DNA of 64,000 bases from positions 5,766,001 to 5,830,000 of the forward strand of contig NZ_CP066831.1 of the NCBI RefSeq assembly GCF_016598615.1, read 5' to 3'. Source of the stretch: Streptomyces liliifuscus (GTDB taxonomy: Bacteria > Actinomycetota > Actinomycetes > Streptomycetales > Streptomycetaceae). Shown piece after piece: positions 39,928-49,700 of this stretch. A program made the translations under genes and the position numbers. The notes beneath the pieces were generated by a model that saw nothing but the letters and a program-made list of their open reading frames with translations, was not told the origin of the DNA and ran no database searches. The stretch's first letter is position 1, and every line of letters starts with the position of its first letter.

Positions 39928-41334
39928 GTGAGCCTCTGGACTTCCCTGGAACCCGCGTCCGCGACCGTGGACCCGGGTGGCAGCACCCGCGTACGTCTGC
40001 GTCTGCGCAACACCGGTGACGTGGTGGACGAGTACCGCTTCGAGCCTGTCGGTGACATCTCTCCCTGGACGACCGTCGAGCCGCAGACGCTCCGGCTGTA
40101 TCCGGGGACGACGGGCACGGTGGAGCTGACCTTTGCGCCGCCGCGTACGCCGGATGCGACGGCGGGGCCGAATCCTTACGCGGTGCGGATCACGCCGACC
40201 GAGCATCCGGAGGCGGTGACCGTCCCGGAGGGCAATCTGACGATCACGCCCTTCACCGAGGTGCGGGCGGAGTTGGTGCCGCCCACCGTCAAGGGGCGTT
40301 TCCGCGGGCGGCCCAAACTGGCCGTCGACAACCTCGGCAACACCAAACTCACCGCGTCGGTCAGCGGGAGCGACAACGGCGATCAGTTGTCGTACGACCT
40401 TCATCCGAGCAATGTGCAGATCGAGCCGGGGCGTGCCGCCTTTGTGAAGGCGACGCTGAAGCCGCGGCAGATCATCTGGTTCGGGTCCAAGGAGGAGCGG
40501 CCGTACAAGTTCGCCGTTCAGCGGTCGGGAGTCGCGCCGCTGGATGTCGAGGGGACCTATGTGCAGCGGGGGTTCCTGCCGCGCTGGCTGGCGACCTTCC
40601 TGGGTGTCTTCATGGCGCTCGCGATCACCTTCGTGATGCTGTGGATCGCCTACAAGCCGCAGGTCCGCAGCGAGGCCAAGGAACTCCAGGAGGCCGGTGT
40701 CAGCACGCTGGCGCCCTCGGCCTCGCCGACACCGGTCGCCCCCTCGGCGCCGCCGTCGGCCTCGGCACCGGTCGAGTCCGCCCCGGCGGACAGCGGCGGA
40801 GGCGGGGACGCGCCCGCGCCCGCGCCGACCAAGGAGAAGCCCAAGAGCCTGCTGCCCGCGAACAACATCGTCCTGAAGAACCTGTCCACCAAGCTGTGTG
40901 CCGACGTCCCCGGCGAGGGCGTGGGCAAGAGGGACGGCCGGGTCCAGCAGTTCTCCTGCGATCCGACCGCCGCCGACAACCAGCTCTGGAACCTCGAGGT
41001 GAAGGTCGAGAAGGGCGGCCCCGGTGGCACGGACCTCTTCCAGATCCGCAACGTCAAGGACAAGTTGTGCATGGATCTGCCGAACTACGGGGCGGCTCCC
41101 ATTCACACGAAGGTCACTGAGTTCACCTGTGACGGCACGACCAGCGACAACCAGTTGTGGTGGCTCGCGAAGCAGGAGAGCGGCGCCTACTGGATCCGCA
41201 ACGCCAAGAGCGACAACAAGTGCCTCGAAGTCGCGGGCAGCGACGACGTTCGCGACGAAGTAACCCTGATGATCTTCAACTGCACCGTCACCGATGACCA
41301 GGAGTGGCAGATCATCCAACCCGACGAGGACTGA
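39928..41334 (+). CDS. Membrane stalk protein with ricin-type lectin C-terminus
   Basis: 468 residues. Residues 1-225 are beta-sandwich-like (SLEPASATVDPGGSTRVRLR, then RLRNTGDVVDEYRFEPVGD), the region usually annotated hydrolytic protein in Streptomyces CIS loci. A TM helix (WLATFLGVFMALAITFVMLW) covers about 229-250, followed by a Pro/Ser/Ala linker. A ricin beta-trefoil at about 310-468 shows three repeats with conserved Cys and DNQLW/DQEW motifs. Without a signal peptide the lectin should lie outside the membrane and the sandwich inside, though charge around the helix is ambiguous. It shares a long identical DNA stretch with the next gene. GTG 39928 has no strong ribosome site and is probably coupled to the effector gene. 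Confidence 0.85.
   Translation: MSLWTSLEPASATVDPGGSTRVRLRLRNTGDVVDEYRFEPVGDISPWTTVEPQTLRLYPGTTGTVELTFAPPRTPDATAGPNPYAVRITPTEHPEAVTVPEGNLTITPFTEVRAELVPPTVKGRFRGRPKLAVDNLGNTKLTASVSGSDNGDQLSYDLHPSNVQIEPGRAAFVKATLKPRQIIWFGSKEERPYKFAVQRSGVAPLDVEGTYVQRGFLPRWLATFLGVFMALAITFVMLWIAYKPQVRSEAKELQEAGVSTLAPSASPTPVAPSAPPSASAPVESAPADSGGGGDAPAPAPTKEKPKSLLPANNIVLKNLSTKLCADVPGEGVGKRDGRVQQFSCDPTAADNQLWNLEVKVEKGGPGGTDLFQIRNVKDKLCMDLPNYGAAPIHTKVTEFTCDGTTSDNQLWWLAKQESGAYWIRNAKSDNKCLEVAGSDDVRDEVTLMIFNCTVTDDQEWQIIQPDED
40135..40631 (+). repeat. 497-bp direct repeat, copy 1
   Basis: By eye, 40135-40631 is identical to 41544-42040 (offset 1409). Similarity continues at lower identity on the left to the start codons and on the right to about 40681. 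It covers the stalk and the start of the TM helix. Confidence 0.93.
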
Positions 41335-41336
41335 TC

Positions 41337-42773
41337 GTGAGCCTTTGGACCTCCCTGGAGCCGGCGTCCGCGACCGTGGACCCGGGTGGCAGTACGACTG
41401 TGCGGTTGCGTCTGCGCAATACCGGTGACGTGGTCGACGAGTACCGTTTTGAGCCGGTGGGTGACATCGCGCCGTGGACGATCGTCGAGCCGCAGACGCT
41501 CCGGCTGTACCCCGGGACGACGGGCACGGTGGAGCTGATGTTCGCGCCGCCGCGTACGCCGGATGCGACGGCGGGGCCGAATCCTTACGCGGTGCGGATC
41601 ACGCCGACCGAGCATCCGGAGGCGGTGACCGTCCCGGAGGGCAATCTGACGATCACGCCCTTCACCGAGGTGCGGGCGGAGTTGGTGCCGCCCACCGTCA
41701 AGGGGCGTTTCCGCGGGCGGCCCAAACTGGCCGTCGACAACCTCGGCAACACCAAACTCACCGCGTCGGTCAGCGGGAGCGACAACGGCGATCAGTTGTC
41801 GTACGACCTTCATCCGAGCAATGTGCAGATCGAGCCGGGGCGTGCCGCCTTTGTGAAGGCGACGCTGAAGCCGCGGCAGATCATCTGGTTCGGGTCCAAG
41901 GAGGAGCGGCCGTACAAGTTCGCCGTTCAGCGGTCGGGAGTCGCGCCGCTGGATGTCGAGGGGACCTATGTGCAGCGGGGGTTCCTGCCGCGCTGGCTGG
42001 CGACCTTCCTGGGTGTCTTCATGGCGCTCGCGATCACCTTTGTGATGCTGTGGATCGCCTACAAGCCGCAGGTCCGCAGCGAGGCCAAGGAGAGGCTCGA
42101 CGAGGCCGGCGTCAGCACGCTGGCGCCCAGCCCTTCGGCGACACCGCCTCCGCCGCCCACTCCCACCGCGCCCGCTACGACACCCCCGCCCGCGGCACAG
42201 TCGTCGGCCGCCGGTGGCGGTGGCGGCGGTGGCGGGGCGGGAGGCGGTTCCGAGGAGAAGAAGAAGGCTCCGGAGAAGACCGCGGCCACCGCCGTCCAGG
42301 CACTGGCCGCGGACGACCCGGGTGGGCGGCACATTTGCTACCGGGCCTTCGTGACGGGCGAGGGCTGGACGGACGCGGTGTGCGACGGCGAAACGGCCGG
42401 CACGGTGGGGGAGAACAAACCGCTCAAGGCCCTCAACATCGCGGTGTCCGGTGCCAAGGGCACGGCCGGTGTCGCCTTCATCCACAACCCCGGGTCGACG
42501 AACGGCCAGGGCTACTACAACAATGTGCCGTGGACGGGGGCGCCCGACGGCATCGACAACTACATCGGCAGCACCAAGAAGGACGCCCCGAACATGCTGG
42601 GCTTCACCATCAACGTCGACGAAGGTGGCGGCGCCGTGTGCCAGACCACCCACGTCCACAACGAGGGCTGGCACGGCATGGGCTGCGACAAGCCCGGCGA
42701 GGGCGAGGGCTTCATCTTCGGCGGCACCCTCAGCAACGACCTGTGGCTGGAAGCGGTCAAGTTCACGGTGTGA
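41337..42773 (+). CDS. Membrane stalk protein with ChW-like C-terminus
   Basis: 478 residues. Residues 1-250 are nearly identical to the previous protein (same sandwich domain and TM helix). The linker is Pro-rich followed by a Gly run and SEEKKKAPEK. The C-terminal domain at about 330-478 is different: GWTDAVCDGETAGTVG, then LKALNIAVSG, and GWHGMGCDKPGEGEGFIFGG, then LWLEAVKF, resembling two hydrophobic-W (ChW) repeats. ChW repeats occur in surface proteins and bind wall or host components. GTG 41337 begins 2 bases after the previous stop. A terminator follows at 42788. Confidence 0.83.
   Translation: MSLWTSLEPASATVDPGGSTTVRLRLRNTGDVVDEYRFEPVGDIAPWTIVEPQTLRLYPGTTGTVELMFAPPRTPDATAGPNPYAVRITPTEHPEAVTVPEGNLTITPFTEVRAELVPPTVKGRFRGRPKLAVDNLGNTKLTASVSGSDNGDQLSYDLHPSNVQIEPGRAAFVKATLKPRQIIWFGSKEERPYKFAVQRSGVAPLDVEGTYVQRGFLPRWLATFLGVFMALAITFVMLWIAYKPQVRSEAKERLDEAGVSTLAPSPSATPPPPPTPTAPATTPPPAAQSSAAGGGGGGGGAGGGSEEKKKAPEKTAATAVQALAADDPGGRHICYRAFVTGEGWTDAVCDGETAGTVGENKPLKALNIAVSGAKGTAGVAFIHNPGSTNGQGYYNNVPWTGAPDGIDNYIGSTKKDAPNMLGFTINVDEGGGAVCQTTHVHNEGWHGMGCDKPGEGEGFIFGGTLSNDLWLEAVKFTV
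41544..42040 (+). repeat. 497-bp direct repeat, copy 2
   Basis: Second copy of the repeat at 40135-40631. The first difference on the right is C40632 versus T42041 (synonymous). The unit boundary on the left is a T/C third-position change. Confidence 0.93.
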
Positions 42774-42787
42774 GCGCGCTGACGCGG

Positions 42788-42811
42788 CCCGCGCCCCGAA
42801 AGGGGCGCGGG
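42788..42811. terminator. Bidirectional terminator with GAAA tetraloop
   Basis: 10-bp stem CCCGCGCCCC / GGGGCGCGGG closed by GAAA, between the convergent stalk gene and AAA+ ATPase gene. It is part of a dispersed GGGGCGCGGGGAAC element also seen at 1755 and 58877. Confidence 0.9.
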
Positions 42812-42887
42812 GAACCGCGCGCCCAGCCCCCACCGACCCGCACCTGACGAACCCACCCGGCGGAGCCAGACCGTGATGGGACGGCAG

Positions 42888-45005
42888 CTACCAGTTGCCC
42901 TCTCCGGGCACCAGCCGCCCCGCCTTGCGGTACTCCCGCGCGGCGCCCTCCCGCAGATCGGCGGTGGTGACGGGCGCACCGCGCCCCGCGGCCGCGTAGG
43001 CGGCCGTGACGACCGCGCTGCGGATCGAGCCGCCGGCCATCTCGAAGGCGCGGGCGACCGCCGCAGGTTCGATGTCCTCGGCACACGGGACATGGGCGAG
43101 GCTGTGCCGCCACAGGGCCCGGCGCTGCTCGGCGTCCGGGAACGGGAAGTCGACCACCAGATCGAGGCGCCGGGTGAACGCCTCGTCGATGTTGGCCCGC
43201 AGGTTGGTGGTGAGCAGGGCGATGCCGTCGAAGGACTCCAGGCGCTGGAGGAGATACGCGCTCTCCATGTTGGCGTGCTTGTCGTGGGAGTCCCTGACCT
43301 CAGAGCGCTTGCCGAACACGGCGTCCGCCTCGTCGAAGAGCAGCACGGCGTCGGTGCGGTCGGCCTCGGTGAAGATCCGTTCGAGGTTCTTCTCGGTCTC
43401 GCCCACGTACTTGTCGACGATCGAGGAGAGCTGGACGACATAGAGGTCCAGGCCGAGTTCGGCGGCGACGACCTCGGCGGACAGCGTCTTGCCGGTGCCG
43501 GACTCGCCCGCGAAGAGCCCGAGGACACCGTGGCCCCGGCCGCCTCCGGCACTGAGCCGCCAGTCGCCGAGGACCTGGTCGCGGTGGCGGGCGCGCAGGG
43601 CGAGTTCGTGCAGCTGGGCGAGGGGCCTGTCCGGCAGGACGAGGTCCTCCCAGCCGACGTCGGGGCGGATCCGGCGGGCGTGCCGTTCGAGCCCGGACGC
43701 GGACTGCTGCCGCGCGGCGAGCCGCAGATGGGCTGCGGTCACCGGGGTGCCGTCGAACATCGCCAGGTCCCGGGCCGCGCGGGCCGCCCGCTCGATACGG
43801 TCGCCGCCGAGCCGGTACGGGGCGACTGTGGCGGCCAGGTCGAAACCCGGACCGTCGGCCCCGGCGCCGAGCGCGACCGACCAGGCGTCCACGGCACCCG
43901 CGTGCGGCCGGGGCGCGTCGAGGACCAGCGGGTCGCGCTCGCACCACTGGGGGTCGTACGGCCTGGCCCCGACGAGCACCACGGGCACGCCGGCCTCCGT
44001 CAGCGCCCGCAGCAGCGGGCCCGGCTTGTCCGGCAGCGGTGACACGACGATCGCGCGGTCGCGCAGCCGGGCCTCGCGGAGCACACGGGGGAGGACGTCG
44101 GAGAGGAGTTCGGGCAGGGGCTCCCCGGCGGCCGCGGGCGTGAAGTGCAGGGCCCCGACCCCCGCCGCGCGCAGGGCGGCCGCGGCGCACACCAGCCCGT
44201 CGCCCTCGCGGTGCTCGCGGAGATAGACGGTGCGGGGACCGACGGCCAGCCGGGCGGCCAGCCTGGCGGTGAACTCGTCGTGGGAGGGCGAGGGGGACGG
44301 CAGGGGCAGCGACGTCGGTGAGTCGAGCTGATGGAGGCTGCCGGCGAGCGCGGCGTCCGGGGTGTCGTCGCCGAGCAGATGCGCGACGAGCCGGTCCGGG
44401 ACGCGCAACGAACGGCTGAGGAAGGGGCGTTCGGGTTCCTCGACGGTCAGCAGCCCGAGCGCGGTCAGCGGCGCCGAGGGGTGGAACCGGGCCCGCGCCT
44501 CGGCGAGGTGCGCGGGCAGCCCGCACAGGTCGAGCGCCAGCCCGGTGGTGGCCCGGCGCCTGCTGACGTCGTCGTTGAGGTACCCGTACAGCGGCTCGAA
44601 GGAGCGGTCCAGGTCCGGCGCGAGGGCGATGAGCAGGATCCGGGTGTCCAGCTCGGTCAGCTCCAGCCGCACCGCGAGCCGCTCCAGCCGGGCGGCCGGA
44701 GCGGACTCCATCCCTCCGGACACAGAGGTGCTTTCGGACACAGACGTGCCCCCGGGGACAGCCGCGTCCTCGGAGCCGGTCGCCGCCTCGAATCCGGCCG
44801 CGTTCTCGAACACGTCGGCGTACGGCACCGCCGTGGGCCCCAGCAGATGCCGTACGGCCTCGTCGGAGAGGTACAGCCCCCGCAGCGGATCGTCCGCCGT
44901 GGGGTCGACGGCGCTGCGGCTCAGGACCAACTCGGCGACCCGGTCGCGCAGTCGGGCGAGACGGACGAGGAGCGCGTCGGACGTGGCGGAGGCGTACGTG
45001 GTCAC
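42888..45005 (-). CDS. CIS AAA+ ATPase (Cis15/Afp15-type)
   Basis: 705 residues. The N-terminal half is the non-conserved eCIS-ATPase domain. The C-terminal AAA+ module has Walker A GESGTGKT at about 498-505, Walker B VLLFDEADAVF near 553, and a sensor/arginine-finger segment (LTTNLRANIDEAFTRRLDLV). Afp15-like ATPases assist assembly of tube or sheath components. A glutamate/serine-rich insert sits near residue 90. GTG 45005 overlaps the cap gene stop (GTGA). The gene ends at a terminator shared with the plus-strand island. Confidence 0.95.
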   Translation of the reverse strand: MTTYASATSDALLVRLARLRDRVAELVLSRSAVDPTADDPLRGLYLSDEAVRHLLGPTAVPYADVFENAAGFEAATGSEDAAVPGGTSVSESTSVSGGMESAPAARLERLAVRLELTELDTRILLIALAPDLDRSFEPLYGYLNDDVSRRRATTGLALDLCGLPAHLAEARARFHPSAPLTALGLLTVEEPERPFLSRSLRVPDRLVAHLLGDDTPDAALAGSLHQLDSPTSLPLPSPSPSHDEFTARLAARLAVGPRTVYLREHREGDGLVCAAAALRAAGVGALHFTPAAAGEPLPELLSDVLPRVLREARLRDRAIVVSPLPDKPGPLLRALTEAGVPVVLVGARPYDPQWCERDPLVLDAPRPHAGAVDAWSVALGAGADGPGFDLAATVAPYRLGGDRIERAARAARDLAMFDGTPVTAAHLRLAARQQSASGLERHARRIRPDVGWEDLVLPDRPLAQLHELALRARHRDQVLGDWRLSAGGGRGHGVLGLFAGESGTGKTLSAEVVAAELGLDLYVVQLSSIVDKYVGETEKNLERIFTEADRTDAVLLFDEADAVFGKRSEVRDSHDKHANMESAYLLQRLESFDGIALLTTNLRANIDEAFTRRLDLVVDFPFPDAEQRRALWRHSLAHVPCAEDIEPAAVARAFEMAGGSIRSAVVTAAYAAAGRGAPVTTADLREGAAREYRKAGRLVPGEGNW

Positions 45006-45673
45006 TTCTGCGGGTCTCCGGTGTCCGACGCGGTTGCCGGTTGTGCCGACTGTGCCGACAGCCGTGGCCGGTGGCTGCGCTCGGGCGAGTCGTCCAGTGT
45101 GCCGTCCATGCCGCGCACGCGGACCGCGCCCTCCGTGACCGGGGGACCGACGTCGTACTCGGGGAAGGCCGGGAAGGGCGCGGTGACCACGAGGTCGAGG
45201 GACGGTTTGAGCTCGCCGCCCAGGGCCGACCAGATCTCCGCCAGGGAGCGGGACTCGGTGTGCAGCCCCGCCACCGTCAGCGGGACGGACAGGCCCAGCG
45301 CGCCGAGCGCACCCGGGAGTTCGTCGGCGGCCAGGAGTTCGTGCGGCAGCATCGTGGCCAGCACCGCGGAGAGCAGCCGGTGTTCGTCCTGGGGCTGTTT
45401 GGTCCAGGCGGTGACCAGGTACGACAGCCGGAACCAGCGGGGCGGCTGGCGGCGGCGTACGACGATGTCGCGTTCGTCGCGGACGGAGACCTGGCCGCGC
45501 TGACGCCGGGAGACGTCCTCCCGGATGTCGTACAAGTAGGCGTTGACGGCGGGCGCGTTGCGCCGGGCCGCCCAGTCGCGGGTCGGGGCCTCGAAGGAGA
45601 CCTCGATGCCGGAACCGGCGAGCGCGCCGCCCCCGAGCAGCCGCTTGAGGACCTCGTCCACCTCGTGGATCAC
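45002..45673 (-). CDS. DUF4255 CIS cap/tail-terminator protein (Cis16/Afp16-type)
   Basis: 223 residues with the DUF4255 (Pvc16 N-terminal) pattern: MIHEVDEVLKRLLG, NAYLYDIREDVSRRQRG and WFRLSYLVTAWTKQPQDEHR. Afp16-like proteins terminate tube and sheath polymerisation and set the end of the particle. The C-terminal 45 residues are Ser/Arg/Gln-rich and disordered. GTG 45673 has AGGAG upstream. It is translated just before the ATPase. Confidence 0.93.
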   Translation of the reverse strand: MIHEVDEVLKRLLGGGALAGSGIEVSFEAPTRDWAARRNAPAVNAYLYDIREDVSRRQRGQVSVRDERDIVVRRRQPPRWFRLSYLVTAWTKQPQDEHRLLSAVLATMLPHELLAADELPGALGALGLSVPLTVAGLHTESRSLAEIWSALGGELKPSLDLVVTAPFPAFPEYDVGPPVTEGAVRVRGMDGTLDDSPERSHRPRLSAQSAQPATASDTGDPQK

Positions 45674-45859
45674 CGTCGTGCTCCTGCCCTGCCGTGCCTG
45701 TGCCGTGTCGCCGCCGGAAGCCCGGCCGGCCCCTTGCCGGCACCGGTACCGCTGTCCTGACCGATCGTCTCCCGCGGGCTACCGGCTCCGCAGGCACGCC
45801 GGGGACGGACGCGGGGCAGACCGGGCTGCCCAACTGTCCATGTTCGATTGCCCGTTCGG

Positions 45860-46528
45860 TCAGATGTAGCCTTCCCGAAGGGCATGGGCCACGGCGTGCG
45901 CCCGGTTGCGCAGATGCAGCCGGGTGGTGAGCCCATGCATCACGTTCTTGACGGTCCGTTCGGAGTAGGACAGCTTGCTGGCGATCTCCCCGGTGTCGAG
46001 CCCCTCGGCGACCAGCCTCAGTACGTCCACCTCGCGAGGTGCGAGTCCCGAGTGGGGAGCGCCGGGATGGCCGGTCGCGGTGCGGTGCAGCGACCTCACC
46101 TGGTTGATCAGCCGGCCGAGCAGATCGGCGGGCAGATCGCCGTCGCCGCGGGAGGCCGCGAGAACGGCCTGCACCAGCCGGTGCGCGGTGGCCTCGTGGC
46201 GCCACACGATGGCGCCGGCGCCGGACTCGATGGCATCGAGGAGTTCGCTCTCGCGGATCGCGCTCACCACGAGGACGGCACGGGCCCCCTCGCTGCGCAC
46301 GAGTCTGCGCAGCCGGGAGAGCGTGTCCTCGTCCAACGTGTCGTTGACCAGCAGTGCGACGGTGTCCGGCCCGGTCTCGGTCTCCTCGCGGAGGTCGATC
46401 ACCTGGTGCTGCCGGAGCTGGCCGAGCACTCCCTCCCGGGAGATCGGGTCCCATGCGTGCACCGCGACCGGTATGCGGGACTCTGGCCCGTCCGTACCGG
46501 GAGCTGTGGTTCCGAATGAATTGCGCAA
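45860..46528 (-). CDS. LuxR/NarL-type regulator at the CIS locus
   Basis: 222 residues. The N-terminal part resembles a response-regulator receiver (IPVAVHAWDPISREGVLGQL, then LLVNDTLDEDTLSRLRRLV), but the usual phospho-acceptor aspartate position reads VNDTLD and is doubtful. The C-terminal LuxR helix-turn-helix (about 155-215) is LAPREVDVLRLVAEGLDTGE, then IASKLSYSERTVKNVMHGL. The TTG start at 46528 has AGGGGAT upstream. It lies at the head of the cap-ATPase operon and is divergent from the LAL regulator at 46757. Conserved linkage of such regulators with CIS loci is known, so it probably controls CIS expression. Confidence 0.88.
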   Translation of the reverse strand: MRNSFGTTAPGTDGPESRIPVAVHAWDPISREGVLGQLRQHQVIDLREETETGPDTVALLVNDTLDEDTLSRLRRLVRSEGARAVLVVSAIRESELLDAIESGAGAIVWRHEATAHRLVQAVLAASRGDGDLPADLLGRLINQVRSLHRTATGHPGAPHSGLAPREVDVLRLVAEGLDTGEIASKLSYSERTVKNVMHGLTTRLHLRNRAHAVAHALREGYI

Positions 46529-46756
46529 CCGTATCCCCTATGTTCACGTACCCATCACCTCTGTGGGGTCCGTGACAGGCGTGCATCCACCACCCTTCTG
46601 TGACACGTGTGGTCGGCGCAATCGTGGATCACCACGAGACACACCACGAGATCGGCGGCACCGCGTTTCCGGCTCGTGGGTCATGTCACGCAACGAGGGT
46701 CCCGCTCCTTCCCGTCCCACACAGCGGAACGCACCACGGCCACGAGGGAGGCAGGG

Positions 46757-49700
46757 ATGTCCGTAGCGCTGCGCGAACGCCGGGAGGAACTGGAGCTGGT
46801 GGCCGCCGAGGCCGAACGCGCCCGGTCCGGAGCCGGCCGTCTCGTCCTGCTGCGCGGCGCCACCGGCACCGGCCGTACCGCACTCCTGGAGGCCGCAGCC
46901 GAGCAGGCGGAGGCGGCCGGTATGCGCGTCCTGCGGGCCCGCTGCTCGCCGGACCAGACCTCCGTACCGTTCGGCGCCGTCTTCCAACTCCTCGCACACG
47001 GACCCGGGTTCGACTCGGCCGCGGGGGAGGAGCCGGACCCGCCCGGCACCCCGCCCCACCGGGGCAGGTCCGCGCGGCTGTGGCGGCTGCTGCGCTCGTA
47101 CGCGGACGACGCGCCGCTCCTCGTGGCCGTGGACGACGTGCATCTCGCCGACGAGGCCTCGCGCCGCTGGCTGGTCGAGGCCGTGCGGCGGATCGACCGA
47201 TTACCGGTACTGATGGTGGTGACCGAGCGCAGCCAGTACGACATCGATCCGCCGGCCGACGGGCTGGTGCACACGCTCTCCCCCGCGCTCGTCCGCACCC
47301 GCACGCTGGCCCCGCTGAGCGCCGGCTCCGCGGCGGAGCTGGTCCGTTCGGCCCTCGGCCGTCCCGTCCCGGCCGAGTGGGTGGACGACTGCGTACGGGC
47401 GGGCGCGGGTAGTCCGCTGCTGCTGCGTGCCCTGCTGGACGACCTCGGGGGCACCGCCCCGGAGGACGCCCGGGCGGCCCTGCCCGACAACTGCGCGGCG
47501 CTCTACCCGGGTTCCTACGCGGCCGCCGTGTCCTGGTGGCTGGACAGCGCCGGGCCCACGACCACCGAGGTCGCCCGAGCGCTCGCCGCTCTGGACGACG
47601 ACGAGGAGGACGACGAGAAGGACGGGGACGGAGGCGGGCAGGGAGGTGGGAACGGCGGCGGGAACGGTGAGAGCGGCCGGGGCGGCCCCACGGACGCCGA
47701 CGCCGAGCTGCTCGCCAGGACGGCGGACGCCGACCCCGCCCGCGTACCGGGCTGGCTCACCGCGATGACCGGCCTCGGGCTGCTGCGCCCCGGCCCCCGC
47801 CCCGGCGGACGGCCCCGCTATGCCCATCCGCTGCTGCGGGACGCGGTGCTGAGCAGCTGGTCGGGCGCCCTGCGGCAGGCGGCGCACCAACGGGCGGCCG
47901 AGGCGATGCTGCGCCGCGGCGACCGCGCCGAGGCGGTGGCCGGGCAGTTGCTGCGGTCCGCCCCGGTCGGCGAGGCCTGGGCGACGGGTGTCCTGCTGGA
48001 CGCCGCCGGCCTGGCCGTCCGGGACGACCGCAGCGACGACGCCGTGGCGTTCCTGCGTCGCGCCCTCGACGAGCCGATGCCGGACGCCCGCCGGAGCGTG
48101 GTCCTCACCGAACTGGGCTCGCTGGAGTACGCGACCGTACGGTCGACGGCAGGGATACCGCGGCTCGCCGAGGCGATGCGACTGCCTGGGCTGCCACGCG
48201 ACCGGGTGCGCGCGGCGGTGGCGCTGGGCACGGCGCTGGCCCGGCAGGGCGAGGCCCGCACCGCGATCGACGTGCTGCGCGGTCTGGAGAACGAGCATCT
48301 GACGGGCCATCCGGACCTGGTCCGCACGGTGCAGACGGCCTCGGCGCTGCTGTCCGACCACGACCCGGGGACACGGCGTGAGGTGTACCGCTGGCTGCGC
48401 GAGACCGCCGAGCGCTCGCCGCGGCTGGTCGGCACGGCCGGGCAGGCGCTGCTCGTGCGGTACGAGTCGACCGCCGGTCTGACCTCGGCGGCTTCGGCGA
48501 TGCGCCGGATCCGCGCCCTGCTCGCGCGGCCGGCCGATCCGCTCGCGGAGGGGTTCCTGCTGGGCACGGCCGCCGCGGTCGCCCAGTGGGCCGATCAGCT
48601 CGACGAGGCCGAACGGCTCGTACGGCGCGGCCTGGCCGGACAGCGCACGTCCCTGCTGCACCCGATGCATCTGGCGCTGCTGAACGTACGGGTCGACATC
48701 GCCGCCGCCCATGGCGACTACGCCGAACTGCTCGCCGATCCCGGGGCGTCGAGCCCGGTCGCGGGCCGTCCCGATCCGGGCAACGCGCAGGCCCACGCGC
48801 TGATCGCGCTCGTCGAGACGGATCGTACGGAGGAGGCCACAGCTCTCGCGGACGGCTTCGACCTCCAGAACCCGCACGACTCCTGGGAGTTGAACCGCTT
48901 CCTGTACGCGCGCGGTGTCCTGCGCTCGGCCACCGGCGATCCGGCGGGCGCGCTCGGCGACTTCCTGGAGTGCGGGCGCCACCAGTCGGCACGGGATGTG
49001 GTGAGCCCGGTCGTCACCCCCTGGCGGACCGCGTCGGCGGAGTGCCATCTGGCGCTCGGCCGGCCCCGCCAGGCACTGGCCCTGGCCGAGGAGGAACTCC
49101 GTCTCGCCACGGTGTGGAACACGCCCCGGGTGCTGGGCCGGGCCCTGCGCGCCCTCGGCACGGCGACCGGCGGCCGCCGCGGCCTCGATCTGACGGAACG
49201 CGCGGTACGGATCCTGCGGCAGGGAGCCGACGCGGCGCCGGGCGGGACACCCGGGGCGACCCGAGAGGCAGCATCCGACGGTGGCGAGGTCGCGGCCCCG
49301 GGCGGAGAACCGGTCGACACGGAGTTGATTCCGGCGCTGATCGCACAGGGGCGCGGCCTCACCGCCGCCGGGGAGCGGGCGCGGGCCCGCGAGGCGCTCC
49401 GGGAGGCGGCCGAACGCGCCGAACGGCTGGGCGCGGTCCGGCTTCGGGCGTCCGCGGAAGCGGCCCTGCGCGAGGGCGGCGCCCGCCGGGCGGCGACGGC
49501 ACGGACGGGGTCCGGGTCGCTCACCGCCAGCGAGCGCCGGATCGCGGAACTCGCCGCGCAGAGCCGTACGAACATGGAGATAGCGGAGCTGCTGCACCTG
49601 GCCCGGCGTACCGTCGAGACCCATCTGACCAGTGCCTACCGCAAGTTGGGCATCCGCCGCAGAGCGGAACTCGGCGCCGCGCTCATGGACGCCGGGTCCC

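Noticed and set aside
39928..42773. The two stalk genes considered as an assembly artefact (duplicated contig)
   Set aside because: Their C-terminal domains and outer flanks are different and both frames are intact, so a true tandem pair is more likely; long reads would settle it.
42888..46586. A single 1232-codon frame joining the ATPase to upstream DNA
   Set aside because: The part to the right of 45005 is the wrong-frame shadow of the DUF4255 and LuxR genes. The ATPase starts at GTG 45005, with a GTGA overlap.
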